From NCBI GenBank assembly GCA_016987375.1, contig PJRA01000453.1:1030856-1094855 (forward strand): DNA of 64,000 nt, in the 5' to 3' direction. The position numbers and the translations under genes were made by a program. Below the pieces are notes generated by a model, which saw nothing but the letters and a program-made list of their open reading frames with translations, had not been told where the DNA came from and did not search any database. The stretch is from Brachionus koreanus. Taxonomy: Eukaryota; Rotifera; Eurotatoria; Ploima; Brachionidae. Each line of letters starts with the position of its first letter. The stretch's first letter is position 1. Shown here one piece after another: positions 22,501 through 32,723 of this stretch.

Positions 22501-25175
22501 CTTGAATGTAGTGAATTTCAACATCGATCTCTTGATCACAAAGCTATTTATCAATCTTGAGTAAAAAAATCCAAACCTTTTTTCTTCATTATTAGATTTT
22601 GCCATTGGTTCTATTAAGTTTTCGCTATTCCTTAAATTATATCTTAAATTTCTTGAGTCATTTTTGGATAATTTGTTTTTTAAATGTCAATGTTAGAATT
22701 CTGTGCTGAAATGCATATAAGCCATATTTTTCCAAAAAGTTGTTTACATCATTAAAGTTATTAACTTTAAATTTAAACTTAAACAGTTTAAATATTGAAA
22801 AATAATAACTCTTGGCTAGTTTGATTAGTGCCTCTTTGGAAAAATAACAATCCTGTTGTTGTAGTTTTCTCAATAACTAAAACACCGATTCTATCCAACT
22901 TAAGTGTCTATAGTTTCAAAGTGTAATACTATGATCTCATGCGTTTAGAAAATCGCTAGTATTTGCTAACTTTGTGTAAAATACAAGACATTAGTAATAA
23001 AGAAATTTAGATTTAAAACATATTAATTATTTTGTTACAACTTCTTTATTATTTGTTTAGACTAGAAATGGCCATTAATTAACACTAGAAAGCCCGGTTG
23101 TTTTATTGCAAAATTTTTTTTTTTGTTGACCCTATCCTATCCTAGTAGATAATGGGAAAGCGCTCATCTCCTTTTCAAGTACCTTTTTTGAGCAACAGCT
23201 CCGATCTGATACAGAGGCTACTGCATCGAGTTGATAATCTACACATTGCAAAATTAATGAATTAAAATATCTAGAGAAATTTTAAAATATTTGGAGATTA
23301 CAAAAATTTATAAATAAAAATTAATTTTTCAAGTCATTTAAATTCAAAAATTTGTTTCTTTCAGAAAAAATATCAATTTAAAATTTTCAAAATCGGATCA
23401 GCTTGAACCTTCGACTTTTCTTGTGTTAATAAATATATTTTTCAAGGTCTTTTCTTTATTATTTTGTGTTATAGCTGCAATCCACCAGATCCGAAAAATA
23501 GGAAAATTAGAATAAGTAATAGAATTAAAGCGCTATTATTTTTTTATGATATAATCAACTACTTAATAATATACGACTAGTATAAGATTATTTAATTAAC
23601 ACTAACAAGCCAGAATGATTTTTTGGACCTTTTTAATAAATTAAAACTGAAATATTTCCTAATAGAAATAAATTTTTATAAATTAATTATTTTTTTTATA
23701 ATTCTTAAAAAATTTTAATTAATTTTCAGAAAAAATCGCTGTTTGGGGTCAATCTAATTAAATAAAATAAAATAAAAAGCAAACATGTAAAAATGTGAGG
23801 ATTTTTTTTTAATTTCTTAGAGCTTTTTTTGCCAATTTAAAAAGTATTTTTTGTAGAGCGATTTAAAATTTAGACAAACTATTTAATTTAAAAAAAATTA
23901 GCTTGTCAACTATTTGGAGACTTGGAGTCACCAAAGAATTAGCTTTGATTGATTTATAGCCAATATTTTATTTGCAATAAAACTAAATAAATACTTATTG
24001 CAAACATGTCTAGATATTTTGTTTTATGAAATTTAATATTTCAAGAATTGTTTAGTTCTTGTTCGTGATTTAACAAAAGAAAATAATTTCTTTTTTATCT
24101 TTTTGTTTTGTTGCATTATAGTTGTAATTCGATCAGAATTTTGTTTCAAAACAAAGAAAAATTTGCCTTAATAAATTTTTTTTTTAATTTTTATTTCCTA
24201 AACAAATAGAAATTATTTCAATTGAATTTCTAAATAAAACAAACAAAAATAAAAATTTTATAAAAAAAAAAAAAAAGAAATATGAATTTAAATCAGAGAG
24301 AACGCCTGAATGAAATAGTTAAACGAGGTATTGCTCAAAAAATAATCTAAAAATCAATAAATTATTATTAATTTAAACCAAACAATTTCTTATCAAAAAT
24401 GAAAACCAAATTTTTTCTTCTACTTTTACCAAAAATTTATGATTTTAATACTTTTTCCTTCCGTAAAAAAAAAAATTTTAATTTTAAAGAAATTTTTTTT
24501 TCAAAGAAACAGTGCAAAACTGATAAATTGCTTATAAATACCGAGAGCAGTGCAAAAAAGCTAAAAGAAATGACAATGAAAGAAGCAACCCGAATGATTC
24601 AGAAGAGTAAAGATGAATTCAAAGCAGCCCAAGTAGCACGGCCATCACTTGTCCGCCGACATACAATCACAACAATGCCTATATCGGCAGCTTGTTTGGT
24701 TAGAGACAGCACATCCAAAGATTCAAGTGGAAAAAACTCACAATCAGGCTGCAAGACACCAACCGATGCTACTTCAAAAGATACTAAAGCATTTGTTGGC
24801 TCATTCACACATACAAACAGCTCGCGTACATCAACTCCGCTGCGCAGAGCTGAAACATTGTATAAAAAGCACACTTTTATCCCCATGGACAACGAATCAA
24901 TCGATTCATCCAAGCCAGCCAAAGCACTCAGTTCAGTTGCTTCTACGCCAGTCAAGGTTTCAAACAAGTTTAACAATGACTTTTATCGGTTATGCACGGA
25001 CACTTTTTTTGACGGTTCCGAGCCAAATTTTGCCAATTCACAATCCGAATCGGCTAATTCTTTAATATACAAATTGAAACAAGTCGAATCAGAGCATTTG
25101 GATAATTTTCAGTCAAATGTGTCTAATCATGTGAATAATTTATTTGATCAATGGCTTGTTAATTCTAAGAATTAG
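16579..25175 (+). CDS. coiled-coil protein with SxIP-type EB1-binding motifs (NCKAP5/NCKAP5L-like)
   Basis: Five exons built from phase and splice consensus: 16579-16667, 17458-17957, 20614-22142, 24297-24327 and 24490-25175, summing to exactly 945 codons (944 residues). Exons 1 to 3 are firm; the 31-base exon 4 and the start of exon 5 are tentative. Residues about 30 to 190 form a coiled coil (Leu, Glu, Lys and Gln heptads). Within it YEQSLDSIMRQLLNSLKTQE resembles from memory the NCKAP5 segment YERCLDEVANQVVQALLTQK. A Ser-rich basic region follows with SRIP (20745-20756) and TRIP (20835-20846), which fit the [ST]xIP motif that binds EB1 at microtubule plus ends; NCKAP5L/Cep169 is such a plus-end protein. 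The middle is acidic and rich in Asp, Ser, Tyr and Asn; the C-terminal part is Ser/Thr-rich with basic RRHT and LRRAET sites. Likely role: microtubule or centrosome organisation, by inference. Confidence 0.7.
16668..17457 (+). other. intron 1 of the SxIP coiled-coil gene
   Basis: Bounded by AA|GTAATT and a T-rich tract ending AAAAG|A. The leftover two bases of exon 1 (AA) plus one base of exon 2 restore a Lys codon, so the phase matches. A+T-rich; nothing else seen inside. Confidence 0.75.
17958..20613 (+). other. intron 2 of the SxIP coiled-coil gene
   Basis: Bounded by ATT|GTAAGC and TTTAAG|CA, phase-compatible (T plus CA gives Ser). It is 2.66 kb, far longer than the 50 to 60-base introns of the neighbours, and carries the 192-base inverted-repeat element at 19415-19606. 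No coding sequence seen. Confidence 0.7.
19415..19606. mobile_element. 192-base inverted-repeat (foldback/MITE-like) element with 6-bp target duplication
   Basis: The left arm 19415-19474 and right arm 19546-19606 are reverse complements over about 60 bases with one substitution (A/C) and one T length difference. Ends read TGGCAAAA and TTTTGCCA. The element is flanked on both sides by GATTTA (19409-19414 and 19607-19612), a perfect 6-base direct repeat that looks like a target-site duplication. The 71-base centre is non-coding. It lies in intron 2 of the coiled-coil gene. Non-autonomous DNA element by structure; the superfamily is not identifiable from these ends. Confidence 0.85.
22143..24296 (+). 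other. intron 3 of the SxIP coiled-coil gene
   Basis: Starts with AAT|GTGAGT (phase 0) and ends, tentatively, at AAATCAG|AGA. The 2.15 kb intron includes the TTAA-flanked element at 23083-23425 and a related left end at 23600. Minus-strand open frames at 22423-22873 are A+T-rich and unlike known proteins. Confidence 0.55.
23083..23425. mobile_element. possible TTAA-flanked miniature element
   Basis: TTAA flanks both sides (23079-23082 and 23426-23429). The left end CACTAGAAAGCCCG and the inverted right end CACAAGAAAAGTCG match at about 10 of 14 positions. The centre (about 23130-23230) is a G+C-richer patch of unknown origin in A+T-rich DNA. A third, related left end (TTAA then CACTAACAAGCCAG) sits at 23596-23613 without a clear partner. 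Structure suggests an old non-autonomous piggyBac-type insertion. Confidence 0.45.
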
Positions 25176-28100
25176 TTGATTCTAAACTTTAAATTTAAAT
25201 GCCTTGTAAATTTTCTCCGTTTTTCTTCTTTTTTTTTGCACTATAAATAATTAAAAATTTTATATATTTTTTTTTTATTTATTTGAATAAATTTTTGATG
25301 ATATTTTATGTGAATTTTTTTTTCAATATTATTTGTGTAGCAAATTTAACCGATTGTTAGCCGTAGAAAGAAACCTAAAGGAATTTTTTTTTTATGTTAA
25401 GAGAACTAAATAAAATATGCTTTCAAAAAATATAATTGAGAAAAACTGATCTCGATTGAAAGAACTTTAGTTTTTTTTTTCAAAAAAATAAAAATTAAGA
25501 AGAATACTCAATAAGAAAAAAAAAATTTTCTCATGTAAATAAAGACAAAAATAAAACTTAATAAAGGTTGATTTTGATAATTAATTTTACTAACAAAAAA
25601 AAAGAAAGTAAAGATCTTAATTCTAGGTTTAAAAGTGCATCAAACTATTTTGTATTTTTTAAAAATATATAATTTATCGTTAATATTAATTTATTAAAAA
25701 AGCAAGATTGAAAAAAATTTTTGTTCAATTTTTATTTGAAATTTACAGTGCTAATTTATAAAAAATTCATTTTGAAGTTTTAGCAGGTGGCCAAAAACGA
25801 TTGTCCAAAAATTCATTTAGAAAAAAATGATTAACCTATAATGATACAATAGTGAAATTTAAAGAATTAAAATTTTTTAAAACTTTTCTCCAAAATTTGT
25901 CAACTCTAGTTAACAAAAGAAATTAATCTTTTTTGTTAAGTAAACTTTATTTAGGTAAATTACATTGAATAATTTGAGCATAGACAAGCTCCCAAAATAC
26001 AAAATTTTTTGAGTCTAAGAGATTGACATTGGTAGTCATTTGAGCACATTTGAGAGTAATCATTGGCTAGTACACAATGGCTTCCATTCCAATATTCTTC
26101 TTTGCCAACAATTCGTTCACAGTCGCACATGCCAGAATTTTTATTTTTTAGTTGGCCGTATTTTTTGGCAGCCAAAAATTTATACGCGGAAATAAAAAAT
26201 TTGCAGGTTGCCTGGCCGTCCGTACGTATGCCAACACCAATATCAAGACATATTATTGTGTCACATGATGAAAATATTTGCCTTAAAAGCATATCTTTAA
26301 TAAACCAAATTCAAAGATACACACAACCACTAGGCATTGCATTATTTAGTTTTATGCAAATAAATTCAATAACTTTCTCTAAGCCAAAAAAGTCATGAAT
26401 TGAAAAAATTATTTTTTTTTCTAACTTAATGAATACAGTCAAAAAAAAAAAATAAAACAGCTTAAATTTGGATTTTCTGTTTGCAAGACCATGGTCAAAT
26501 AACTTTAAATGAGATAGAAATTTTTGTCATAAAAATAAAGATAGATATTTGCTTTAAAATAAATTTATTTAATTTTAGATAAATTATAATTAGAGAAAAC
26601 AATGAACAATTATTGTTGGAATCAATTTAATGACGAAGTCTATTGTTGGATATCAATGTGGGTTGGAGTTTGGATACCGATGTATTTGAATAACCATTTG
26701 GTAGTGCCTAAATTTACCAAAAAGAAGGCAAAAGAACAATATTTCAAGATATCAGGTATTGTTCTTCCATTCAAGTTCGAATATGGAGTCAAATGGTAAC
26801 AAATGGTACTCTGTTTATCCAACTAAGAACTATAAACTTAATATTATTTGATTAATAAAAATAATTAAGACCTATTATTATTGGATACAAAGACCGCAAA
26901 TTTGTACCATCCAATTTTAATATATCTTAATTATTAACTAATAAATTAAATCCAAAGCAATAACACTGATGCTTGATTCATCAAGTCAGTGCCAATAAAT
27001 AATTAATTTTTAAAAAAAATTTTTCAAATCATTTAATGCTCGACTGACTGCACCGGTTGAGCTCGACGGTGGCACGCGCTGAAATTGGATAACGCATGGC
27101 CAGACACATCTTGTTCTTTTCACTAAACACTTCTAATTTCATAATTAATCAGATAAGTGTGGTTTTATGGTACATTAATGTATCAGCAGTGTTGCTAAAA
27201 TAATTGTTTGAACTGTTTTGTGGTGCCCATTTTTCATTTCAAGGATCTTGTTCACTTTTCAATTTATTTGAAAACTCAGGGTATGAATTTTCCAAGGATT
27301 TTTGAATCCGTTGACTTGATTGTAATACATCAAAATAAATTTTGTTAAATATGTTGGTCAAAAAACATTTATTTATATTCACAAAAAATCATTCAATTGA
27401 AAAATTATAATTGATTGAACTTTTCAAGTTTTGTTTGGACACCATTTTTTAAGTGTCCTACTGTCTTTTAATTTAGTTATCACATAAAATAGTCTTTTAT
27501 TTTTTACAAATACATTTTCGCTCGATCATAATAATCTAAATATTTTTTAATTAGCTTTTAATAAAAAATTAATTATTTTTTTCTAAAGTCAACAATTTTC
27601 TTGTTAAAAATTGATTATTTGTCAAAATTTAAATTTAAAAAAATGATAGAAAATTTATTTTTGTATAATTTTATTCTTTTTAAACCAAAAATTCATTGTT
27701 CAGTAATTGATTATTAAAAAATAAATAAAGATCAAAAAATCAAATTTGATAATATTCATAAAATTTAAAAAATTAAGAAAAAAGGCTTTATTTTATTTAA
27801 TATTAATTTACCTTAAAAATCTTTAAAATCTTTTTGAAAAATATTCAAATAATTGTTTGGAACAATTTTTTTGGTACTTAACAGATATGTTAAAGTTTTT
27901 ATTTTATAATTTTTAAGCTTATATATTTTATAAAAGTCATATGTAAAGAAATATGTGACATTTTAGTTGAGAAAGACAGCTAAGAAAGAAATAGATAATG
28001 TTATTAAAAAAAGTTCTATTTAATGAGATAAAATAATCACTTGTCTCATCAATTTTGGTCTAGACTCAGAAAATCAAGTTTAAATATAAGATTTGGTTTT

Positions 28101-29561
28101 CTTTGGAACACCACATACAAGTCCAAAAAACGATGCTTGCTGTTTCAAATGTGGTAAAAAAAGTCCATAAATCAAGCTAATTAAATTATACAAACAAACT
28201 AGTTAAATAAATAATAAATTAGCTAGAATACAATAAAAGGCATTTTATTTAAAAATATTAATTTTTATTTTAATTAAATGTAAAAATGAACTTTATTATT
28301 ACGATTTAAATTAATTGATTTAATGAACTGCTCAATTTTTTGCTATATTGAATGGATAAACTGAAAATAAATTATATTGAGTGACTTAAATTTTTACAAT
28401 TTTTTATTTGATTTTTGAATGTGCTTTGAAATAGCCTAAAACTAAAAAAAACTATAATATTTAAATCTTTGACATTATTATTTTCATTATTTAATTTGAT
28501 TATCCAAGATAATTCAGTGAAATTTTTTAGACCTTTACATAAACTTTGTCTTTTTGTTAAAATTTAAATATCTTATAACTTTTAAATTTAAATTAACAAC
28601 TTGATACTAAAAAAATAGTAAATATATACTTGACAATTAATAATTATTGTCTATCTAAAAATTCTAATTGATAAGATTTTATTTATTTTTTTTTAGTGGG
28701 ATTTGACTAGTTCGATAAGCATGTTTCTTTATGTCTCATTTCCAATATTCTCTAAACATTCTTTTATGGAATCAGTTAACAAAAGTTATTCGATGAAAAC
28801 ATTAAACACCCAAATTTATTAGACTTTTTAACAATGGTCATTTTCTGGTGTTTTTTTATTTATATCTTATTTTAAACTAGACAGAAAAAAGTCTGTTTTG
28901 CTTTTAAAAATTGAAAAATTTAATTAATATCACCAGAATTTATAATTTCATAAATTTGAAAATTATCAATCTTAAAATAAATGAAGAAATGATATCTCAA
29001 ATAAAAAATTATTAGAAATTTTCATCATAAATTCAATAAGAGCACATAAAAAATCATCACACAACTTTTTTTATTCATTGTATCAATAAAAATATAATAG
29101 GGTTAGTCAATAGTCACTTCGATTTTTTTTATTAAATTAAAAATCAAATGTGTGAAATAATACATTTTTTAGTGGAAATAAAAGATAAAAAAATACAACT
29201 AGTTATAACAATAGTGTAAAATGGAGAAAAACATTGAGACTAATAACCATTATCGATTCGCTATTTATATTAAAAAATAAATAAAAAAACTCATTTATAT
29301 TTATTTATTAAATCTATTTTGAAGGATTATTTTAAAAAAAATTTATAATAAAATAAAAAAAGATTTATCAATAAAAATAAACTTTTTCACAGCCATTCAT
29401 TCATTTCTTTTTAATTCTTTGAAGCTGATTAAAATCGATTTTAACTTTTTTTTTTTAATTATTATAGAATAATAAAAGTATTAATAAGAATAAATATTTT
29501 AATTTTAATTTAGTCTATTTCTGCTTATCCTAACATAAAACAAAGAAAAAAATTTACATTT
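25176..29561. other. 4.4 kb intergenic stretch with relic-like patches
   Basis: Convergent gene ends flank this interval. It holds a Cys-rich open frame (25960-26292, listed separately), a short Trp-rich open frame at 26602-26799 that I do not call, an imperfect inverted repeat with ATGGTAC and GTACCAT ends at about 26803-26931, and a G+C-rich patch at about 27035-27115. The rest, 27.2 to 29.5 kb, is A+T-rich with nothing recognisable. Confidence 0.5.
25960..26292 (-). pseudogene. fragment of a secreted Cys-rich protein with EB/EGF-like module
   Basis: The minus-strand open frame of 110 residues ends with a regular Cys pattern: CDC, then YWNGSHCV, MCSNDYQC, FCILGACLC. Spacing of the form C-x-C, YW-x-G-x-x-C, C-x4-C, C-x3-C-x-C is that of EB or EGF-like modules in secreted or membrane proteins of invertebrates. 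There is no signal peptide, an in-frame stop lies 24 bases before the first ATG, and no convincing upstream exon was found, although GT-AG options near 26330 exist. It could be the last exon of a gene, a small gene with an unseen first exon, or a decayed copy; I favour a fragment. It is not a LIM domain of the neighbouring PDZ gene. Confidence 0.35.
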
Positions 29562-32500
29562 CTAAAATTCACTTGTTTCTATATGTTCTTCTGATTGATT
29601 TATTTCAAGCGGAGTGACCACTTGATGCGCTTGGTCAACTCGAGACTCTTCATCATTTTGAGCATCTTGTTCACCTTCAGTCACCTGTTTCGATATTGTA
29701 TCCACAATCTTATTTAAATCAATATCTGTATTTATAACTTCTTCATTAGATAAGGATAAGCTATCGGGGATACACTCATTAGCAGGTTCATCCGAAGCCG
29801 AAACCTCTCTTTGGGTCTCTTCATCTTCTTCTTCTTGTTTTTGCTCAGCGTTATGCGGTTCAGAATCTTCAGCAATTTGGGGTTTTTCAGGTTCAGCTTC
29901 AGCTTCAGGGTTACTTAAAGATTCGATTACGGACTCGACAAGAATTTCTTCTTGAGTCGAGTTCAGAATCAAATCAGGTTTAGATTCTAATGGAGCCGGC
30001 GATGGGGATTCGCTCGGCTCTTCATTAGCAATTTCCTTTTCGCTATTTTTAGTTGATTCTAAAGCAGGTTCAGAAGCGGGAAAAGAAGCACTATTTGTGT
30101 TTTGCGTAATTATTTCTTGCTGCATCAAAGAATGCTGTCTAGCTTGTTGTTCAATATAAGAATTGTCATGACTAACCTGGGTTTTCGTTTGATTAGAAGT
30201 AGCCACTTGTACCTGAGCAGTTTGCATTACAGGCTCAGCATTCTGAGTCGTAGTTGTTGTATTTGAAGTTGATTCAGATTCGTTTTGGGTTATGTATTGT
30301 AAATATTTGAAAGTTTTTGAAGGTATGTGATTGCCTTTGTATCTAGAGACTGGTGGCTCTTGGTCTCTTTCTCTAGCTGGTACTTTTTGATATAAGTTTT
30401 GAATTTCTGCTTTAGTTTCAGAAGAATCGGAGAATTTTCGATCAACATACTGAAACACTTTAGATGGTACAGGTGGGTTGAATTTTACTGCTGTCTGTGG
30501 TGATTGAGACTGGCATGGTCGCTTTGTTTCGTCTTCTTCTAAGGCTTTGACCACTTCGGATTTACGTAAAACGGTCGGCTTTGGAGAACTGCTCTCTTCT
30601 TCGTCTTTTTTAGACACTAATTGTATTGGTGTATTCGACTCACTATCAGCTATCCACTTGTTTAGCATTTTAAACGAAAACGACTGATTTCTTCTTAATG
30701 CAAAAAATTTAAATCAATAATTTGCTTTTTTTAGTATTTTTATTAAATTTTAAAAAATTAATTTTAGTCTTAAATTTTTATTTTTGAGCATAAGAAAAAT
30801 TCTAAACTATGAAAGCTAGAGAAAATAAAAAATTAGTTTATTAGTTACAAATGGCATTTTTTTAAAGACTTTTTGGTTTTTTAAATTTTTATTATTTATA
30901 CAAAAAAATATAAGTTTTAAACTACTAATAAAATTTTTCCTTATTAATTTTTATTTAAATTTATTTTGTTTAATTTAGATTAGTTTTTATTAAAATAGGC
31001 AATGTGAAATCTTAGTACAAAAATTACAGCCCAAAAAATATATAATTATTTTTCTAGTTGTGCAAAAATGGATNNNNNNNNNNNNNNNNNNNNNNNNNNN
31101 NNNNNNNNNNNNNNNNNNNNNNNNNNNNNNNNNNNNNNNNNNNNNNNNNNNNNNNNNNNNNNNNNNNNNNNNNNNNNNNNNNNNNNNNNNNNNNNNNNNN
31201 NNNNNNNNNNNNNNNNNNNNNNNNCAAACTTGTACAACATTGTACTTTTTACAGATCCATTTTTGCACAACTAGAAAAATAATTATATATTTTTTGGGCT
31301 GTAATTTTTGTACTAAGATTTCACATTGTCATTAAAATAGCGGTATCAAAAAATTTTTTGCCAAAAAATATTCCTTCTCCATTAATTTTTTAGAAAAAAC
31401 TAATTTGAAAAAATTATCAAACAGCTCAATTTTTACTATTACTTTTGTACAAATCAAAATTTACTCAAGAAAAAGAATTTTTTTTTTAAATAAATTTCAC
31501 CTGAATTATTTTTTGAAATCAAAAAATATTTTTAAAAATAAATTTTATACTAACAGATCGCGTTTTTCCGAATTGTTGTTTTTAGCTTTTTGTAACAGCT
31601 CTGGTGTAAGATTGAATGCAGCGGCGTTAGATTTTTGTGTCTTACTAACAAAGCTTTCAGTACTAACACTACTTGATCTATTGAGAGAAGCATGCGATGC
31701 TTGATTGTAATGAACCACTGGTTGCGTAGTTTGCATAGGCGGTGGAGGCGGAGGTGCCGGAACTGACGGTGGATTGTAAGTCTGAAATTGACTAGCTTGA
31801 GGATGATTAAAATTTTGAAAGTGACTATTCGGATGTCTTGGTTGATATTGGGATCCAAAATCAGGTCCAACCGAAGTTTGTCTTAAACTTCTGTTCGTTT
31901 CTTGACTGGCACTCATTTGTTCGTAGCGTTTGACTCTAGCCGATTCTCTCACATGGCTTAAGTCAAGTCCTCCAGGTGTGTAGGAAAAAGGCTTTTGTCC
32001 CATGGGTGATTTGCTCAATACTTTATTTAAGAGAGCATCCGGCACCACTGGATTGACACTTGAACTTGACGAATCGCTTGATAAACGATTGTAACAAGCG
32101 TCTACTTGACGCTGAGCCTTGTAGGATTGAGTCGGAGCCGAAAAATCGGGTAAAGGCGGGGGTGGTGGTATGGGAGACATGGCCTGTGGTGGCGGTGACA
32201 CAACTAGCCGATTCACAGGTGGACTAGTCGAATAAACAGGCTGGTTTGGTTGATAGACTTGTGGTCTGAATACTTGCGGTTGTGGAGGTTGATAATTTGA
32301 CTGATAGGTTTGATATTGAGGCTGATAGAGTTGGGGTTGATTGAAAGAGAAGTTCTGGGTTCTGGGCGATTTAGGAGTACTAGGCGGCTCGTACGAAGAT
32401 ACTGATTGTGGTCGCCAGACGACCGGTGTTGGGCCCGGTTTGGCAGCAATCCGACTCGGACTAAACAAAGCCTGTTGTCTGTGTATGATGAGAGGCAGTG

Positions 32501-32723
32501 ATAAATCAAACATTCTGATTATGTTGAGAGCTTCTTCGTGCTTCAGATTCAGAGCCGGATAGTTGCCAATGCTGGCTATTACATCGCCAACTTCTAGCTT
32601 GTACTGAGAGGGTGAGCCTTCGTTCACTTTGAGAATTGACAATGGCACATTGTATTCAGCGCCGCCTTTCAGACGAAAGCCCCAAGGTACTGCGATGCTA
32701 TCGCGTGTAATCACTGTTTGCAT
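29562..32723 (-). CDS. Enigma/ZASP-type PDZ protein without LIM domains
   Basis: Two coding exons: 32723-31551 and 30683-29562, joined in phase 0 (CTGTTA|GTATAA to AAATCAG|TCG), 764 residues. Residues about 5 to 85 form a PDZ domain with PWGF as the carboxylate-binding loop, the signature of the ALP/Enigma/ZASP and synaptopodin-2 group, which binds alpha-actinin at Z-discs and stress fibres. A Pro-, Gln- and Tyr-rich linker with poly-Pro runs follows, then FKMLNKWI at the start of exon 2 and SKTFKYLQYIT further on, which resemble short conserved motifs of PDLIM and ZASP proteins. The C-terminal 200 residues are acidic (Glu, Ser, Ala) and disordered. No LIM zinc finger is encoded downstream in the window, so this is either a short LIM-less form or a synaptopodin-2-like protein. 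Role in actin or muscle structure is inferred. Confidence 0.85.
30998..31330. mobile_element. inverted-repeat DNA element with 76-base ends and 9-bp target duplication (MULE-like MITE)
   Basis: Left arm 30998-31073 and right arm 31255-31330 are reverse complements over 76 bases with one mismatch at the second base. The element is flanked by ATTAAAATA at 30989-30997 and 31331-31339. Long terminal inverted repeats plus a 9-base target duplication are the hallmark of Mutator-like (MULE) elements. The centre is lost in the gap 31074-31224, so it cannot be told whether the element is a MITE or carries a transposase. It sits in the intron of the PDZ gene. The near-identity of the arms suggests a recent insertion. 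Confidence 0.85.
31074..31224. other. assembly gap (151 N)
   Basis: A run of N lies between two 76-base inverted arms. Hairpin formation probably caused the failure to close, so the gap size need not be true. Open frames across it are meaningless. Confidence 0.95.

Larger units (their letters stand above)
30684..31550 (-). other. intron of the PDZ gene, carrying an inverted-repeat element
   Basis: GT-AG intron of 867 bases as assembled (true length unknown because of the 151-base gap). It contains the element at 30998-31330; without it the intron would be about 525 bases. Confidence 0.75.

Noticed and set aside
22423..22873. Minus-strand frames inside intron 3 of the coiled-coil gene
   Set aside because: Lys/Phe/Asn-rich low-complexity with no domain; typical of random A+T-rich frames.
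24399..24489. ATG at 24399 as start of a separate gene
   Set aside because: The first 30 codons are T-rich intron-like sequence; phase and total length fit better if coding starts at the AG at 24489 as exon 5.
26602..26799. Trp-rich 65-residue frame with repeated YCW segments
   Set aside because: Short, no homology, no splice partners; a TATTGTTGGA direct repeat explains the apparent pattern.
27187..27210. CAGTGTTGCTAAAAT as a hAT transposon end
   Set aside because: No inverted partner or 8-bp duplication found in the window.
30990..31335. Frames across the N gap
   Set aside because: They are mostly unknown residues and reflect inverted repeat arms, not genes.
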